DNA of 64,000 nucleotides from Bacteroidia bacterium (GCA_030428865.1 JAUIEK010000004.1:248001-312000), one strand, 5' to 3'. Numbered from the stretch's first letter, positions 26,900 to 36,899 are shown. The notes: generated by a model not told the origin, from the letters alone. Made by a program: numbers and translations.

Positions 26900-27808
26900 A
26901 TGATAAATACAAACATATTAAAAGTAGGAGCCTTAGAAAGTGAGGCCATTTATATACTTAGAGAAGTGGTTGCACAATTTGAAAAGCCTGTATTATTATT
27001 CTCAGGAGGCAAAGATAGTATAACATTGGTGCGACTCGCTCAAAAAGCTTTTTATCCAGCAAAGATTCCTTTTCCATTATTGCATATAGATACCGGTCAT
27101 AATTTTGAAGAAACTATCCAGTTTCGAGATAATTTGGTAAAGGAGTTGGGTGTTGAATTAATTGTTCGTCATGTTCAAGATTCTATTGATAAAGGAAGAG
27201 TGAGAGAAGAAACAGGAAAATATGCAAGCCGAAATTTACTACAAACAGAAACTTTGCTTGATACGATAGAAGAATTCAATTTTGATGCATGTATTGGCGG
27301 AGCAAGACGAGATGAAGAAAAAGCCAGAGCCAAAGAACGTATTTTTTCTATTCGAGATGATTTTGGTCAATGGGATGAAAAAAATCAGAGACCTGAATTG
27401 TTCGATATGTTAAACGGAAGAATAGATCTTGGTCAAAATGTACGAGTTTTTCCAATTTCTAATTGGACAGAACTAGATGTTTGGACTTACATTAAAAAAG
27501 AGAATATCCAAATTCCGTCAATTTACTTCGCACACAAACGACCAACATTTATTCGTGATGGGTTAATTTGGTCAGCAGCAGATGATATTGTGTATAGAGA
27601 AGAAGATGAACAAGTAGAAGAACGCATTGTGCGTTTTAGAACTGTGGGAGATATGAGTTGTACAGCAGCAGTTTTGTCAACAGCAACAGATTTGGAAACC
27701 ATTGTGAGTGAAATTCGTGAATCTGCTATTTCAGAAAGAGGAGCTAGAATTGATGACAAACGCTCAGAAGCAGCTATGGAAAAGAGAAAGCAACAAGGAT
27801 ATTTTTAA
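26900..27808 (+). CDS. cysD: Sulfate adenylyltransferase subunit 2
   Basis: A 302-residue ATP sulfurylase catalytic subunit that makes APS from sulfate and ATP. It has the PP-loop FSGGKDSITLVRL (about 34-46) and the family blocks CIGGARRDEEKARAKERIFS and RFRTVGDMSCTAAV. It starts nine bases after cysH. Normal length. Confidence 0.96.
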   Translation: MINTNILKVGALESEAIYILREVVAQFEKPVLLFSGGKDSITLVRLAQKAFYPAKIPFPLLHIDTGHNFEETIQFRDNLVKELGVELIVRHVQDSIDKGRVREETGKYASRNLLQTETLLDTIEEFNFDACIGGARRDEEKARAKERIFSIRDDFGQWDEKNQRPELFDMLNGRIDLGQNVRVFPISNWTELDVWTYIKKENIQIPSIYFAHKRPTFIRDGLIWSAADDIVYREEDEQVEERIVRFRTVGDMSCTAAVLSTATDLETIVSEIRESAISERGARIDDKRSEAAMEKRKQQGYF

Positions 27809-27826
27809 TCGTAGAAAAAAAACGAA

Positions 27827-29074
27827 ATGAAAGTAGTAAAGATTGCAACAGCAGGTAGCGTAGATGATGGAAAAAGTACACTTATTGGACGCCTTTTGTA
27901 TGATACACATTCCTTAACCGAAGATAAATTACAAGCTATAGTAGAGAAAAGTCGTCAACGTGGATTCGATTATTTAGATTTCTCTTTAGCAACAGACGGA
28001 TTGATAGCAGAAAGAGAACAAGGAATTACCATTGACGTGGCACATATTTATTTTTCAACCTTAAATACAAGTTTCATTATTGCAGATACACCAGGCCACA
28101 TCGAATATACAAGAAACATGGTTACTGGAGCATCTACAGCTCAGGCATCCATTGTTTTAGTTGACGCAAGAAATGGCGTGGTAGAACAAACTTATCGTCA
28201 CTTTTTCATTAATAATTTACTTCGAATCAAAAACGTGATAATTGCTGTTAACAAAATGGATTTGGTAGATTATTCTGAGGAAAAATTCAACCAAATCAAA
28301 GGAGAGATTGAATATCTAGCGTCTAAAAGTAATTTCCAAAATCAGAACATTACGTTCATTCCTTTATCAGCCCTTAAAGGAGATAATGTTGCTTCTAAAT
28401 CTGAGAATATGCCTTGGTATCAAGGAGAAATATTACTTGACTATTTAGAAGATTTAAAACAAGAAGATGCTCAAGATCAATCACAAGTTCGTTTTCCTAT
28501 TCAGACAGTAGTTCGGCCTAAAACTGATGAGTTTCATGATTTCCGTGGATATTCAGGAAAGATTTATGGAGGTGATTTAGAAGTGGGTGATGAAGTCATG
28601 ATATTGCCGTCTACAACCAAATCAAAAATTAAAGCGATTCATTTTTTCGATAAGCAATATCAAAAAGCAAAAAGAGGAAGTTCTGTTACCATTACTTTAG
28701 AAGATGATATTAATGTGAACCGAGGGGATATGATTGTAAAGGTCGCTGAATTGCCAAATATCACAAAAGAATTATCCGCACGTATTTGTTGGATGGACAA
28801 AACTCCATTGCGGCTTGCATCGAGATATTATTTAAAACATGGCGTAAATGATGTACAAGCAAAAGTAATAGATTTAAAATCGTTGATTCATACTGATTTT
28901 TCAGGTAAAGAAGAATATCCGTCAGCATTGCATTTAAACGAAATAGGAGAAGTTCAATTAAAACTAAGTAAACCTGTTTTCTACGATAGTTATGATAAGA
29001 ATAAAGAAAATGGAGCCTTTATACTAATAGATTCTAAAACTAATAATACTGCTGGAGTAGGGTTTATCAAATAA
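27827..29074 (+). CDS. cysN: Sulfate adenylyltransferase subunit 1 (GTPase)
   Basis: A 415-residue translation-factor-type GTPase that drives APS synthesis with CysD. G1 is GSVDDGKSTLIG (10-21), G3 is DTPGHIEYTRNM and G4 is NKMD. It stops after the elongation-factor-like domains and has no fused APS kinase domain (CysN/C fusions reach about 630 residues). It is the last gene of the operon; sulfite reductase and siroheme genes, common neighbours, are missing. Confidence 0.96.
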   Translation: MKVVKIATAGSVDDGKSTLIGRLLYDTHSLTEDKLQAIVEKSRQRGFDYLDFSLATDGLIAEREQGITIDVAHIYFSTLNTSFIIADTPGHIEYTRNMVTGASTAQASIVLVDARNGVVEQTYRHFFINNLLRIKNVIIAVNKMDLVDYSEEKFNQIKGEIEYLASKSNFQNQNITFIPLSALKGDNVASKSENMPWYQGEILLDYLEDLKQEDAQDQSQVRFPIQTVVRPKTDEFHDFRGYSGKIYGGDLEVGDEVMILPSTTKSKIKAIHFFDKQYQKAKRGSSVTITLEDDINVNRGDMIVKVAELPNITKELSARICWMDKTPLRLASRYYLKHGVNDVQAKVIDLKSLIHTDFSGKEEYPSALHLNEIGEVQLKLSKPVFYDSYDKNKENGAFILIDSKTNNTAGVGFIK

Positions 29075-29096
29075 GTATTAAAATTACTCGTATAAT

Positions 29097-29128
29097 TTTA
29101 AGAAAGTCGATTTTATTCCATAATTTTG
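29097..29128 (+). promoter_or_regulatory. Likely promoter of the metH operon
   Basis: TTTA (29097-29100), a 20-base spacer and TAATTTTG (29121-29128) fit the Bacteroidota pattern, with one mismatch in the -33. The riboswitch begins 28 bases downstream. Confidence 0.55.
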
Positions 29129-29155
29129 TGCTCTAGAGTTCATTAATGTAGTATT

Positions 29156-29270
29156 GTTATCAAGAAAGGTGGAGGGATTAGACCCGAAGAAACCTTAGCA
29201 ACCCTTTATTCTTTATTAAAGAAGGTGCTAAATTCTACTATAAAACTTTATCGTTTTATAGAGAGATAAC
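29156..29270 (+). promoter_or_regulatory. SAM-I (S-box) riboswitch upstream of metH
   Basis: P1 is GTTATC (29156-29161) with GATAAC (29265-29270). The core AAGAAAGGTGGAGGGA, CCTTAGCAACCC and AAGGTGCTAAATTC matches SAM-I closely. It should repress methionine synthase when SAM is high. The extended hairpin from TATAAAAC and GTTTTATA (29240-29261) is a variable arm. Confidence 0.95.
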
Positions 29271-29293
29271 GGAAAGAAATTTTCTTCTCTTTT

Positions 29294-29321
29294 CCTGATA
29301 ACATCTTATTTAAATATCAGG
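29294..29321 (+). promoter_or_regulatory. Start-site hairpin in the metH riboswitch expression platform
   Basis: CCTGATA (29294-29300) and TATCAGG (29315-29321) are perfectly complementary, and the second arm ends two bases before the ATG at 29323. Its left arm overlaps TGATAAC (29296-29302), which can instead pair over seven bases with the 5' strand of riboswitch P1 (GTTATCA, 29156-29162). The two pairings exclude each other. Confidence 0.6.
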
Positions 29322-29322
29322 A

Positions 29323-30336
29323 ATGTCAAACATACGTCAAGAAATACAAAAACGAATTTTGGTACTAGATGGAGCCATGGGCACCATGCTTCAGCAATAT
29401 AGTTTTACCGAAGAAGATTTTCGTGGAGAACGGTTTAAAAATCACTCATCTCCATTAAAAGGCAATAACGATCTTCTTTCAATAACTCAACCCGAAGCTG
29501 TAAAAGAAGTACATCGTAAATATTTTGAAGCAGGAGCAGATATTGTAGAAACCAATACTTTCTCAGGAACCACTATTGCGATGGCTGATTATCAAATGGA
29601 AGATTTGGTGTACGAGTTAAACTATGAATCTGCAAAGATTGCCAGAGAAGTCGCTGACGAAATCACGGCAAAAGAACCACATAAACCTCGATTTGTGGCT
29701 GGATCTATTGGGCCTACAAACCGAACAGCTAGTATGTCACCAGATGTAAACGATCCTGGATATCGAGCAGTTACATTTGATGAATTAAGAGTTGCTTATA
29801 AACAGCAGGCAGAGGCTTTATTAGATGGTGGAGCCGATATATTATTAGTAGAAACTGTTTTTGATACCTTAAATGCCAAGGCTGCTTTATTTGCTATTGA
29901 AGAGGTAAAAGAAGATAGAAATATTGAAGTGCCTGTAATGGTTTCAGGAACCATTACAGATGCCTCAGGAAGAACCTTGTCTGGGCAAACGGCAGAAGCT
30001 TTTTTAATCTCTGTATCGCATATTCCATTACTAAGCGTTGGGTTTAATTGTGCCTTAGGAGCTAATTTACTACAACCACATTTAGAAGCTATTGCGCCAA
30101 GAACACAATTTGCTGTTTCAGCACACCCTAACGCAGGATTACCAAACGCTTTTGGAGAATATGATGAAACCCCAGAAGAAATGGCAGCGCAAATTGAAGA
30201 ATATCTAAAAAAAGATTTAATTAATATTATTGGAGGTTGTTGCGGAACGACTCCAGATCATATATCAGCAATTGCTAAAGTAGCAGCCAAATATCAACCT
30301 AGAAATTTGGCTGCTACTGTTTTAAAAAATGAATAA
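29323..30336 (+). CDS. Methionine synthase, homocysteine-binding half
   Basis: A 337-residue homocysteine S-methyltransferase domain. Zinc-binding Cys are in GFNCALG and GGCCGTT, and [13 protein letters not shown] marks the N-terminus. In Escherichia coli this domain is the first quarter of MetH; here it is a separate protein. The next gene overlaps it by 8 bp and encodes the rest. Together they methylate homocysteine with methyltetrahydrofolate through cobalamin. Controlled by the riboswitch upstream. Its partner is needed for activity. Confidence 0.95.
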   Translation: MSNIRQEIQKRILVLDGAMGTMLQQYSFTEEDFRGERFKNHSSPLKGNNDLLSITQPEAVKEVHRKYFEAGADIVETNTFSGTTIAMADYQMEDLVYELNYESAKIAREVADEITAKEPHKPRFVAGSIGPTNRTASMSPDVNDPGYRAVTFDELRVAYKQQAEALLDGGADILLVETVFDTLNAKAALFAIEEVKEDRNIEVPVMVSGTITDASGRTLSGQTAEAFLISVSHIPLLSVGFNCALGANLLQPHLEAIAPRTQFAVSAHPNAGLPNAFGEYDETPEEMAAQIEEYLKKDLINIIGGCCGTTPDHISAIAKVAAKYQPRNLAATVLKNE

Positions 30337-33007
30337 AGTAGAGAAGAAATATATGAAGTTGTCTGGTTTAGAACCTTTAATTATTACTCCAGAAAGTAAT
30401 TTTATCAATGTAGGAGAGCGTACTAATGTTGCGGGTTCTAGAAAATTTTTACGTCTGATTAAAGAAGAAAAATTTGACGAAGCGTTAGATGTAGCAAGGC
30501 ATCAAGTAGATGGTGGGGCGCAGATTTTAGATGTAAATATGGACGATGGTTTGATTGATGGAAAGCAAGCCATGATCCGCTTTCTAAACTTAATTGCAGC
30601 TGAACCTGATATTTGCAAAATTCCTATGATGATTGATAGTTCTAAATGGGAAATTATCGAAGCAGGATTACGGGTTGTGCAAGGAAAATGTGTGGTGAAT
30701 TCCATTTCATTAAAAGAAGGAGAAGAAAAATTTATCTGGGAAGCTACTCAAGTCAAACGATATGGAGCCGCGGTAATTATCATGGCTTTTGATGAGGTTG
30801 GGCAAGCAGATAACTACGAACGTCGAATCGAAATTGCTAAGCGATCTTATGATCTTTTGGTTAATAAAGTAAACTTTCCTCCAGAGGATATTATTTTCGA
30901 CCTCAATATTTTTCCAGTTGCTACCGGAATGGAAGAGCACCGTAAAAATGCCATTGATTTTATTGAAGCTACTCGATGGGTACGAAAAAATCTTCCACAT
31001 GTAAGTGTAAGCGGAGGAGTGAGTAACGTGTCTTTTTCTTTTAGAGGGAACAATGTGGTTCGTGAAGCCATGCATTCGGTATTCTTATACCATGCAATTC
31101 AAGCAGGAATGAATATTGGAATTGTAAATCCAACCATGTTAGAAGTGTATGATGACATTCCTAAAGATTTGTTAGAATATGTAGAAGATGTAATTCTTGA
31201 TAGAAGAGATGATGCTACGGAACGATTGTTAGATTTTGCCGAAACGGTAAAAGGTAAAAAGAAAGAAGATGATGCAACAGTTTTGGAGTGGAGAAACCTT
31301 TTTTTACAAGAAAGAATCACACATTCTTTAGTAAAAGGAATTGATTCATTTATTGAAGAAGATGCAGAAGAAGCAAGACAAAGTGTTGATAAACCCTTAC
31401 AAGTGATTGAAGGTTATTTAATGACAGGAATGAATGTAGTAGGCGATTTATTTGGAAGCGGAAAAATGTTTTTACCGCAAGTGGTGAAATCGGCTCGAGT
31501 TATGAAAAAAGCAGTTGCTTATTTAAATCCGTTTATCGAAGCCGAAAAAGGTGAAGAGCAGAAAGTTCTTGGAAAAATTTTAATGGCAACTGTAAAGGGT
31601 GATGTACATGATATTGGAAAGAATATTGTTTCTGTAGTTCTTGGCTGTAATAATTATGAGATTGTAGATTTAGGTGTGATGGTTCCGCCAGAAAAAATCA
31701 TAGAAACTGCTAAAAAAGAAAATGTAGATGCTATTGGTTTGAGTGGTTTGATTACCCCATCTCTAGATGAAATGGTGTATTTAGCTAAGGAAATGGAGCG
31801 AGAGAATTTTAATGTTCCGTTACTTATTGGTGGTGCAACCACTTCAAAAGCTCATACGGCTGTTAAGATTGATACGCAGTATAAAAACGCTGTGGTTCAT
31901 GTAAATGATGCTTCTAGGGCAGTAACCGTAGTTGGTGATTTATTAAATGATAAAACCAAAAACGAATACGTTGTAGCACTCAAAAAAAATTATGAAGAGT
32001 TTCGGGAGAAGTTCTTAAAAAGAGGAAAAGCTAAAGCTTATATCTCTCTTAAAGAAGCTAGAAAACGAAAATTTCAAATTGATTGGGATGCTAGTAAAAT
32101 TACTAAACCCAACGAATTAGGAGTTCAGGTTTTAGAACAGTTGAGTTTAAAAGAATTGATCCCTTATATCGATTGGAGTCCATTTTTTAGAAGTTGGGAT
32201 TTACATGGAAAGTTTCCTAATATTTTAATTGATGAAATTGTAGGAGAACAAGCATCAAGTTTATATAAAGATGCACAAGAAATGCTGAGTGAGATTGTTG
32301 CTAAAAAATTACTGAAACCCAAAGCTGTTTTCGGATTGTTTGAGGCAAACACTGTTAATGATGATGATATTTCTGTAAAGAAAAAAGGAAAAGAAGTTGC
32401 TGTTTTTAGAACCTTACGCCAACAATTGAAAAAGCGAGATGGTAAACCTAGTTTTGCGCTTTCAGATTTTATTGCTCCACAAGAAACTGATAAGCAAGAT
32501 TATATAGGAGCTTTCTGCACCACAATTTTTGGTGCTGACGAGTTGGCAAACCAATACAAAGAACAACAAGACGATTATAATGCAATTATGGCTCAAGCCA
32601 TTGCAGACCGTTTTGCAGAAGCTTTTGCAGAATATCTGCATTATAGAATTCGAACCAAACATTGGGGATATGCTGCCTCAGAGAATTTGACTAATGAAGA
32701 ACTGATAAAAGAAGATTACACAGGAATTCGTCCTGCCCCAGGATATCCTGCTTGTCCAGATCATTTAGAAAAAGAAACTATTTGGGAGCTTTTACAAGTA
32801 GAAGAACAAATCGGAGTAAAGCTAACAGAAAGTTTAGCTATGTGGCCTGCAGCATCAGTTTCAGGATATTATTTTGCAAATGAAGAAGCTAAATATTTCG
32901 GCCTTGGAAAAATTACTGATGATCAAGTAAGAGATTTTGCTAATAGAAAAGAAATTAAGTTAGAAAAAGCAAGAAAGTGGTTGCATCCATCAATTGCAGA
33001 TAATTAA
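30329..33007 (+). CDS. metH: Methionine synthase, pterin-, cobalamin- and SAM-binding part
   Basis: An 892-residue protein. The pterin-binding domain begins with [16 protein letters not shown] (about 25-40). The B12-binding domain carries the cobalt-ligand motif [10 protein letters not shown] (about 430). The reactivation domain has [15 protein letters not shown] and [12 protein letters not shown] near the C-terminus. It overlaps the upstream half by 8 bp, so translation is probably coupled. This split MetH is usual in Bacteroidota. The enzyme needs cobalamin. Confidence 0.95.
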   Translation: MNKVEKKYMKLSGLEPLIITPESNFINVGERTNVAGSRKFLRLIKEEKFDEALDVARHQVDGGAQILDVNMDDGLIDGKQAMIRFLNLIAAEPDICKIPMMIDSSKWEIIEAGLRVVQGKCVVNSISLKEGEEKFIWEATQVKRYGAAVIIMAFDEVGQADNYERRIEIAKRSYDLLVNKVNFPPEDIIFDLNIFPVATGMEEHRKNAIDFIEATRWVRKNLPHVSVSGGVSNVSFSFRGNNVVREAMHSVFLYHAIQAGMNIGIVNPTMLEVYDDIPKDLLEYVEDVILDRRDDATERLLDFAETVKGKKKEDDATVLEWRNLFLQERITHSLVKGIDSFIEEDAEEARQSVDKPLQVIEGYLMTGMNVVGDLFGSGKMFLPQVVKSARVMKKAVAYLNPFIEAEKGEEQKVLGKILMATVKGDVHDIGKNIVSVVLGCNNYEIVDLGVMVPPEKIIETAKKENVDAIGLSGLITPSLDEMVYLAKEMERENFNVPLLIGGATTSKAHTAVKIDTQYKNAVVHVNDASRAVTVVGDLLNDKTKNEYVVALKKNYEEFREKFLKRGKAKAYISLKEARKRKFQIDWDASKITKPNELGVQVLEQLSLKELIPYIDWSPFFRSWDLHGKFPNILIDEIVGEQASSLYKDAQEMLSEIVAKKLLKPKAVFGLFEANTVNDDDISVKKKGKEVAVFRTLRQQLKKRDGKPSFALSDFIAPQETDKQDYIGAFCTTIFGADELANQYKEQQDDYNAIMAQAIADRFAEAFAEYLHYRIRTKHWGYAASENLTNEELIKEDYTGIRPAPGYPACPDHLEKETIWELLQVEEQIGVKLTESLAMWPAASVSGYYFANEEAKYFGLGKITDDQVRDFANRKEIKLEKARKWLHPSIADN

Positions 33008-33012
33008 GACAA

Positions 33013-33969
33013 ATGAAAGTTACAGATCATATACAACAAGCTAAAGGAAAAACACTTTTTTCTTTTGAAATATTACCACCTTTAAAAGGGCAAGACATTC
33101 AATCTATTTTTGATAATATAGATCCTTTAATGGAGTTTAATCCACCATTTGTAGATGTTACGTATCATAGAGAAGAATATGTTTATAAAGAGCTTGATAA
33201 CGGATTACTAAAAAAGCAAGTAGTTAAAAAAAGACCAGGAACAGTAGGCATTTGTGCTGCAATTCAGAATAAATATCAAGTAGATGCAATTCCGCATATT
33301 TTGTGTGGTGGTTTTACCAAAGAGGATACAGAAAACTTTTTAATTGACTTGGATTTTTTAGGAATAAAAAATGTAATGGCTTTACGAGGAGATGCTGTAA
33401 AAAGCGAAACCTATTTTAGACCTGAAAGAGAAGGGAATAAGTATGCAGGAGAACTTGTTAGTCAAATTCAACAGCTAAATCAAGGGAACTATTTAGATGA
33501 TGAATTGTTAAATAATGCTAAAACAAGTTTCTGTATTGGAGTAGCAGGGTATCCAGAAAAACACATGGAAGCACCTAGCTTAGACTCTGATGTTTATTTC
33601 TTAAAACAAAAAATAAAGAACGGAGCTAATTACATAGTAACTCAAATGTTTTTTGATAATAGTAAGTTTTTTGCATTTGTAGAAAAATGTAGATCAGAAG
33701 GAATTACCGTTCCAATAATACCAGGTTTAAAACCCATTGCAACTAAAAAACAGTTAAATGTAATTCCGCATCGTTTTCATGTTGATTTACCAGACGATTT
33801 AATTAAAGAGATAATCAAATGTGATAACAATAAGCAAGTAAGAGAAGTAGGAGTGGAGTGGTGTATTAATCAAAGTAAAGAACTGATTAAAAAGAATGTT
33901 CCTATTTTACATTACTATTCAATGGGGAAATCAGATAACATAAAATCAATTGCAGCACAAGTTTTTTAA
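33013..33969 (+). CDS. metF: 5,10-Methylenetetrahydrofolate reductase
   Basis: A 318-residue flavin TIM barrel that supplies methyl-tetrahydrofolate to the synthase encoded just upstream (5 bp gap). Family segments are FSFEILPPLKG at the N-terminus, VDVTYHREE, NVMALRGD and GVAGYPEKH. It shares the SAM-riboswitch transcript of metH. Normal length. Confidence 0.96.
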   Translation: MKVTDHIQQAKGKTLFSFEILPPLKGQDIQSIFDNIDPLMEFNPPFVDVTYHREEYVYKELDNGLLKKQVVKKRPGTVGICAAIQNKYQVDAIPHILCGGFTKEDTENFLIDLDFLGIKNVMALRGDAVKSETYFRPEREGNKYAGELVSQIQQLNQGNYLDDELLNNAKTSFCIGVAGYPEKHMEAPSLDSDVYFLKQKIKNGANYIVTQMFFDNSKFFAFVEKCRSEGITVPIIPGLKPIATKKQLNVIPHRFHVDLPDDLIKEIIKCDNNKQVREVGVEWCINQSKELIKKNVPILHYYSMGKSDNIKSIAAQVF

Positions 33970-34082
33970 CACATAGAAAGCTTTGATGTATGTATAGCAA
34001 AAACTAATTTGTGATCTCTTTTAAGGGGGAAATATTTAGTTACATTTGTAACAGAAATTTAAATTAAAAGTATACATATATC

Positions 34083-34400
34083 ATGGCATTAGAAATTACA
34101 GACGCAACTTTTGATGAGGTTGTATTAAAATCGGATAAACCAGTTTTAGTTGACTTTTGGGCTGCTTGGTGTGGGCCTTGTCGTATGGTAGGACCAATCA
34201 TTGAAGAAATCAGTAATGATTATGAAGGTAAAGCTGTTGTAGGAAAAGTAGATGTAGATGCAAATCAAGAATTTGCAGCCAAGTATGGCGTTAGAAATAT
34301 ACCAACTGTTTTATTGTTTAAAAACGGAGAAGTAATAGATAAGCAAGTAGGTGTAGCTCCTAAAGATGTTTACACAGGCAAAATAGATGCAGCTTTGTAA
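34083..34400 (+). CDS. trxA: Thioredoxin
   Basis: A 105-residue thioredoxin with the active site WCGPC at about 30-34 and cis-Pro in NIPTVLLF. A -7-like element TACATTTG lies at 34041-34048. It reduces disulfides in the cytoplasm and is the natural reductant for the PAPS/APS reductase encoded nearby. It has its own terminator. Confidence 0.97.
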   Translation: MALEITDATFDEVVLKSDKPVLVDFWAAWCGPCRMVGPIIEEISNDYEGKAVVGKVDVDANQEFAAKYGVRNIPTVLLFKNGEVIDKQVGVAPKDVYTGKIDAAL

Positions 34401-34423
34401 AAACATTAAATAAAAAAATACAG

Positions 34424-34454
34424 AAAAAGGCTTGAGTTTACTCAGGCCTTTTTT
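34424..34454 (+). terminator. Terminator of trxA
   Basis: AAAAAGGCTTGAG and CTCAGGCCTTTTT form a 13 bp stem (one G-T pair) with loop TTTA, then a T-run. The next gene starts 14 bases later. Confidence 0.9.
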
Positions 34455-34467
34455 ATTTTAGTAAAGC

Positions 34468-35388
34468 GTGGATTTATCTCAAATTAACATCTCAGAAATA
34501 AAAAACCTCGAACTACTTGCAAAGCAGGTTGTAGAAGGTTTTATAACAGGAATGCATAAAAGTCCTTTTCACGGGTTTTCTGTGGAATTTTCTGAGCATA
34601 AACTGTATAATAAAGGAGAAAGCACAAGGCATATTGATTGGAAATTATTTGCTAGAACAGAGAAACTATACACGAAAAAATACGAAGAGGAAACTAATTT
34701 ACGATGTCACATTATTATTGATAATTCAGCATCAATGCATTACCCTGAAAACAATAATGAATCATTTAATCAGCTAAATAAAATAGGGTTTTCTGCTATA
34801 TCAGCAGCCTGTTTATTGGAGGTTTTAAAAAAACAACGAGATGCAGTAGGGTTGAGTATTTACTCGGATACGTATGAATATTACGCGCCAGAAAAAGGAA
34901 GTGATCGACATCGAAAAATGATTCTAAATCAGCTACAACAATTATTAAAATCTAAAAATTCGAATCAAACAGATACCTATCAATTTTTACATAAAATTGC
35001 AGAAAAAATACACAGGCGTTCTTTAATTTTTTTATTCACAGATTTATTTCAAACGGATAAAAAGGAGGAAGAGCTATTTAAGGCGTTAAGGCATTTAAAA
35101 TATAATAAGCACGAAGTAGTGCTTTTTCATACATATGATGCAGCTACTGAACTCAATTTAGAATTTGATAATGCTCCTAAAAAATTTATTGATGTAGAAA
35201 CAGGAGAAACGATTAATTTATATCCTGATGCGATTAAGAATCAGTACAAAAAACTTGTTTCAGACTATTTTTACAAAATAAAGCTGAGGTGTTTGCAGTA
35301 TCAAATAGATTATGTTCCTGTAGATATTAGAACAGAGCTACAGCAAGTGCTTACAGCCTATTTTTTAAGAAGGCAAAAAATGCTATAA
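34468..35388 (+). CDS. DUF58 domain protein
   Basis: A 306-residue protein with the DUF58 core YNKGESTRHIDWKLFARTEKLYTKKYEEE in parts and a von Willebrand-like metal site DNSASM. The start is GTG at 34468, just after the trxA terminator. DUF58 proteins usually work with MoxR AAA ATPases; none is next to it here. Length is normal. It lies directly before the tRNA-Asp gene. Confidence 0.88.
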   Translation: MDLSQINISEIKNLELLAKQVVEGFITGMHKSPFHGFSVEFSEHKLYNKGESTRHIDWKLFARTEKLYTKKYEEETNLRCHIIIDNSASMHYPENNNESFNQLNKIGFSAISAACLLEVLKKQRDAVGLSIYSDTYEYYAPEKGSDRHRKMILNQLQQLLKSKNSNQTDTYQFLHKIAEKIHRRSLIFLFTDLFQTDKKEEELFKALRHLKYNKHEVVLFHTYDAATELNLEFDNAPKKFIDVETGETINLYPDAIKNQYKKLVSDYFYKIKLRCLQYQIDYVPVDIRTELQQVLTAYFLRRQKML

Positions 35389-35402
35389 AAAAGTGTATTT
35401 CT

Positions 35403-35433
35403 TTTGCAAAAAAGAAAAACTGACTTATATTTG
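35403..35433 (+). promoter_or_regulatory. Promoter of tRNA-Asp
   Basis: TTTG (35403-35406), a 19-base spacer and TATATTTG (35426-35433) fully match the Bacteroidota consensus, 18 bp before the tRNA. It overlaps nothing coding. Confidence 0.75.
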
Positions 35434-35451
35434 CATCCGCATTTATGCAAC

Positions 35452-35525
35452 GGTTTGGTAGTTCAGCTGGTTAGAATACATGCCTGTCACGCATGGGGTC
35501 GCGGGTTCGAGTCCCGTCCAGACCG
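35452..35525 (+). tRNA. tRNA-Asp (GTC)
   Basis: A 74-base cloverleaf. The acceptor stem is GGTTTGG/CCAGACC, the anticodon stem-loop CATGC-CTGTCAC-GCATG with anticodon GTC, and the T-loop GGTTCGAGTCC. CCA is not encoded. Its 3' end is the insertion site of the integrative element, which restores the tRNA sequence. Confidence 0.97.
35507..35524. repeat. Left attachment site (attL) in the tRNA 3' end
   Basis: TCGAGTCCCGTCCAGACC is an 18 bp direct repeat of 58586-58603. After two mismatches both copies continue with TTAAAGA. Confidence 0.92.
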
Positions 35526-35530
35526 CTTAA

Positions 35531-35560
35531 AGAGAAGTTAGAAATAGCTTCTCTTTTTTT
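35531..35560 (+). terminator. Element-encoded terminator for the tRNA-Asp transcript
   Basis: AGAGAAG and CTTCTCT form a stem (loop TTAGAAATAG) followed by seven T. The former chromosomal terminator of the tRNA is now at 58612-58657, beyond the right end of the element. Confidence 0.75.
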
Positions 35561-35626
35561 ATGCAGTAAAATCAAGGGGTTAGGTTTTTCTTCATTTTGT
35601 TTCCACTTCACAAATAGGATAAAAAA

Positions 35627-35666
35627 GGTATCCTATTAGGTATCCCAAAATTTTTTCTAGGTATCC
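35627..35666. repeat. Three GGTATCC repeats before the integrase gene
   Basis: GGTATCC occurs at 35627-35633, 35639-35645 and 35660-35666, all in the same orientation and spaced 12 and 21 bp. They lie between the left end and the integrase start and could be arm-type recombinase sites or a repressor site. A related TAGGTATAC sits near the right end at about 58521. Confidence 0.6.
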
Positions 35667-35684
35667 CACTTTCAAAACAACACC

Positions 35685-36899
35685 ATGAACACTAAAAAGA
35701 TAAACATATTGTTTTTGCTAGAGAAAGCAAAAATGAATAAGCAAGGTACTTGTCCTGTCAAATGTAGACTTACATATTTAGGAAAGAGAAAACCTTTTTC
35801 AACAGGGTTATTTATTAATCCAGATTATTGGAACAGTAAGAAACAGAAAGCTTCTCCATCTAACAAGGAAAGTGAATATTTAAACACACAATTAAGCCTG
35901 ATTAAACAAGAAATTAATCAGGTTTTTTTATTGCTACAAGTAAACAATGAAAATTTTGATGTAGAAGATATTTACCTACAGTACAAAGGTGAAAGCATTA
36001 AAGCTAATAAGACACTCCTTGAAGTATTTGATATACACAATGAGAGAGTGCAGAAGTTACTAGGAATTGAATATGCTAAATCTACTTATGACAAGTTTAT
36101 AGAATGCAGAAAGTTGATAACTAGATTCATAAAATTCCAATATAAAAAAGGAGATTTTTTGCTAGATAAATTAACTCTAAAGTTTCTAAAGGATTTAGAT
36201 TATTATTTGAAAGTTGAGGTTGGACAGCAACAAAGTACTATTAATAAACACATACAAAGAGTTAGGAAAATAACCAATTTAGCAATAGCAGAAGGATATT
36301 TAGATAGAAACCCTTTTATGCTCTATAAACCTAAAAGACATAATAAGAGAGTTGTTTATTTGGATGAAAAAGAATTGAAAGATTTAGAATCACATTCTTT
36401 TGCACAAAATAGACTTAAAGAGGTTAGAGATATGTTTGTATTCTGTTGTTACACAGGATTAGCCTATGCAGAGATGTGTAACTTATCAGAAGAACATATC
36501 ATAAAAGGATTTGATGGGAACTTATGGATTGATATGTATAGGAAGAAAACCAACTCAAAAGTAACAGTTCCATTACTTCCAAAGGCTCTTGAAATTTTAA
36601 ATTCATTTAAACTGGCAGATACTAATAGGAATAAGATATTTCCAGAAATTTCCAATCAAAAGGTTAACTCATTCTTAAAAGAAATAGCTCAAGTAGTAGG
36701 AATAGAAAAGAGGTTAACTCACCATATTGCTAGAAAAACTTTTGCCACTACAATACTATTGTATAATGATGTGCCTATGGAAATAGTATCTAAACTACTA
36801 GGACATTCAAAAATGAGTATCACCCAAGAAAGCTATGGTAAAATAGTCCAGAAAAAAGTGAGTGAGCATATCTCTATATTAGGCAAGAAATTGAAATAA
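35685..36899 (+). CDS. Tyrosine recombinase (integrase) of the element
   Basis: A 404-residue Bacteroidota-type site-specific integrase. An Arm-DNA-binding domain is at about 1-100 (KRKPFSTGLFINPDYW), a SAM-like core-binding domain at 100-210 and the catalytic domain at 215-400. Catalytic residues HxxR (HIARKTFAT), LGHSK and SYGKI (Tyr) are seen. The first catalytic Arg is not where expected: the box reads TGLAYAEMCNL. That substitution also occurs in many Bacteroidota integrases. It should excise and integrate the element at tRNA-Asp. Confidence 0.94.
   Translation: MNTKKINILFLLEKAKMNKQGTCPVKCRLTYLGKRKPFSTGLFINPDYWNSKKQKASPSNKESEYLNTQLSLIKQEINQVFLLLQVNNENFDVEDIYLQYKGESIKANKTLLEVFDIHNERVQKLLGIEYAKSTYDKFIECRKLITRFIKFQYKKGDFLLDKLTLKFLKDLDYYLKVEVGQQQSTINKHIQRVRKITNLAIAEGYLDRNPFMLYKPKRHNKRVVYLDEKELKDLESHSFAQNRLKEVRDMFVFCCYTGLAYAEMCNLSEEHIIKGFDGNLWIDMYRKKTNSKVTVPLLPKALEILNSFKLADTNRNKIFPEISNQKVNSFLKEIAQVVGIEKRLTHHIARKTFATTILLYNDVPMEIVSKLLGHSKMSITQESYGKIVQKKVSEHISILGKKLK

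Noticed and set aside
35685..36899. The integrase as an integron integrase that could act on the repeats at 91-5456.
   Set aside because: It is a Bacteroidota element integrase linked to tRNA-Asp attachment sites and lacks any visible IntI-specific insertion.
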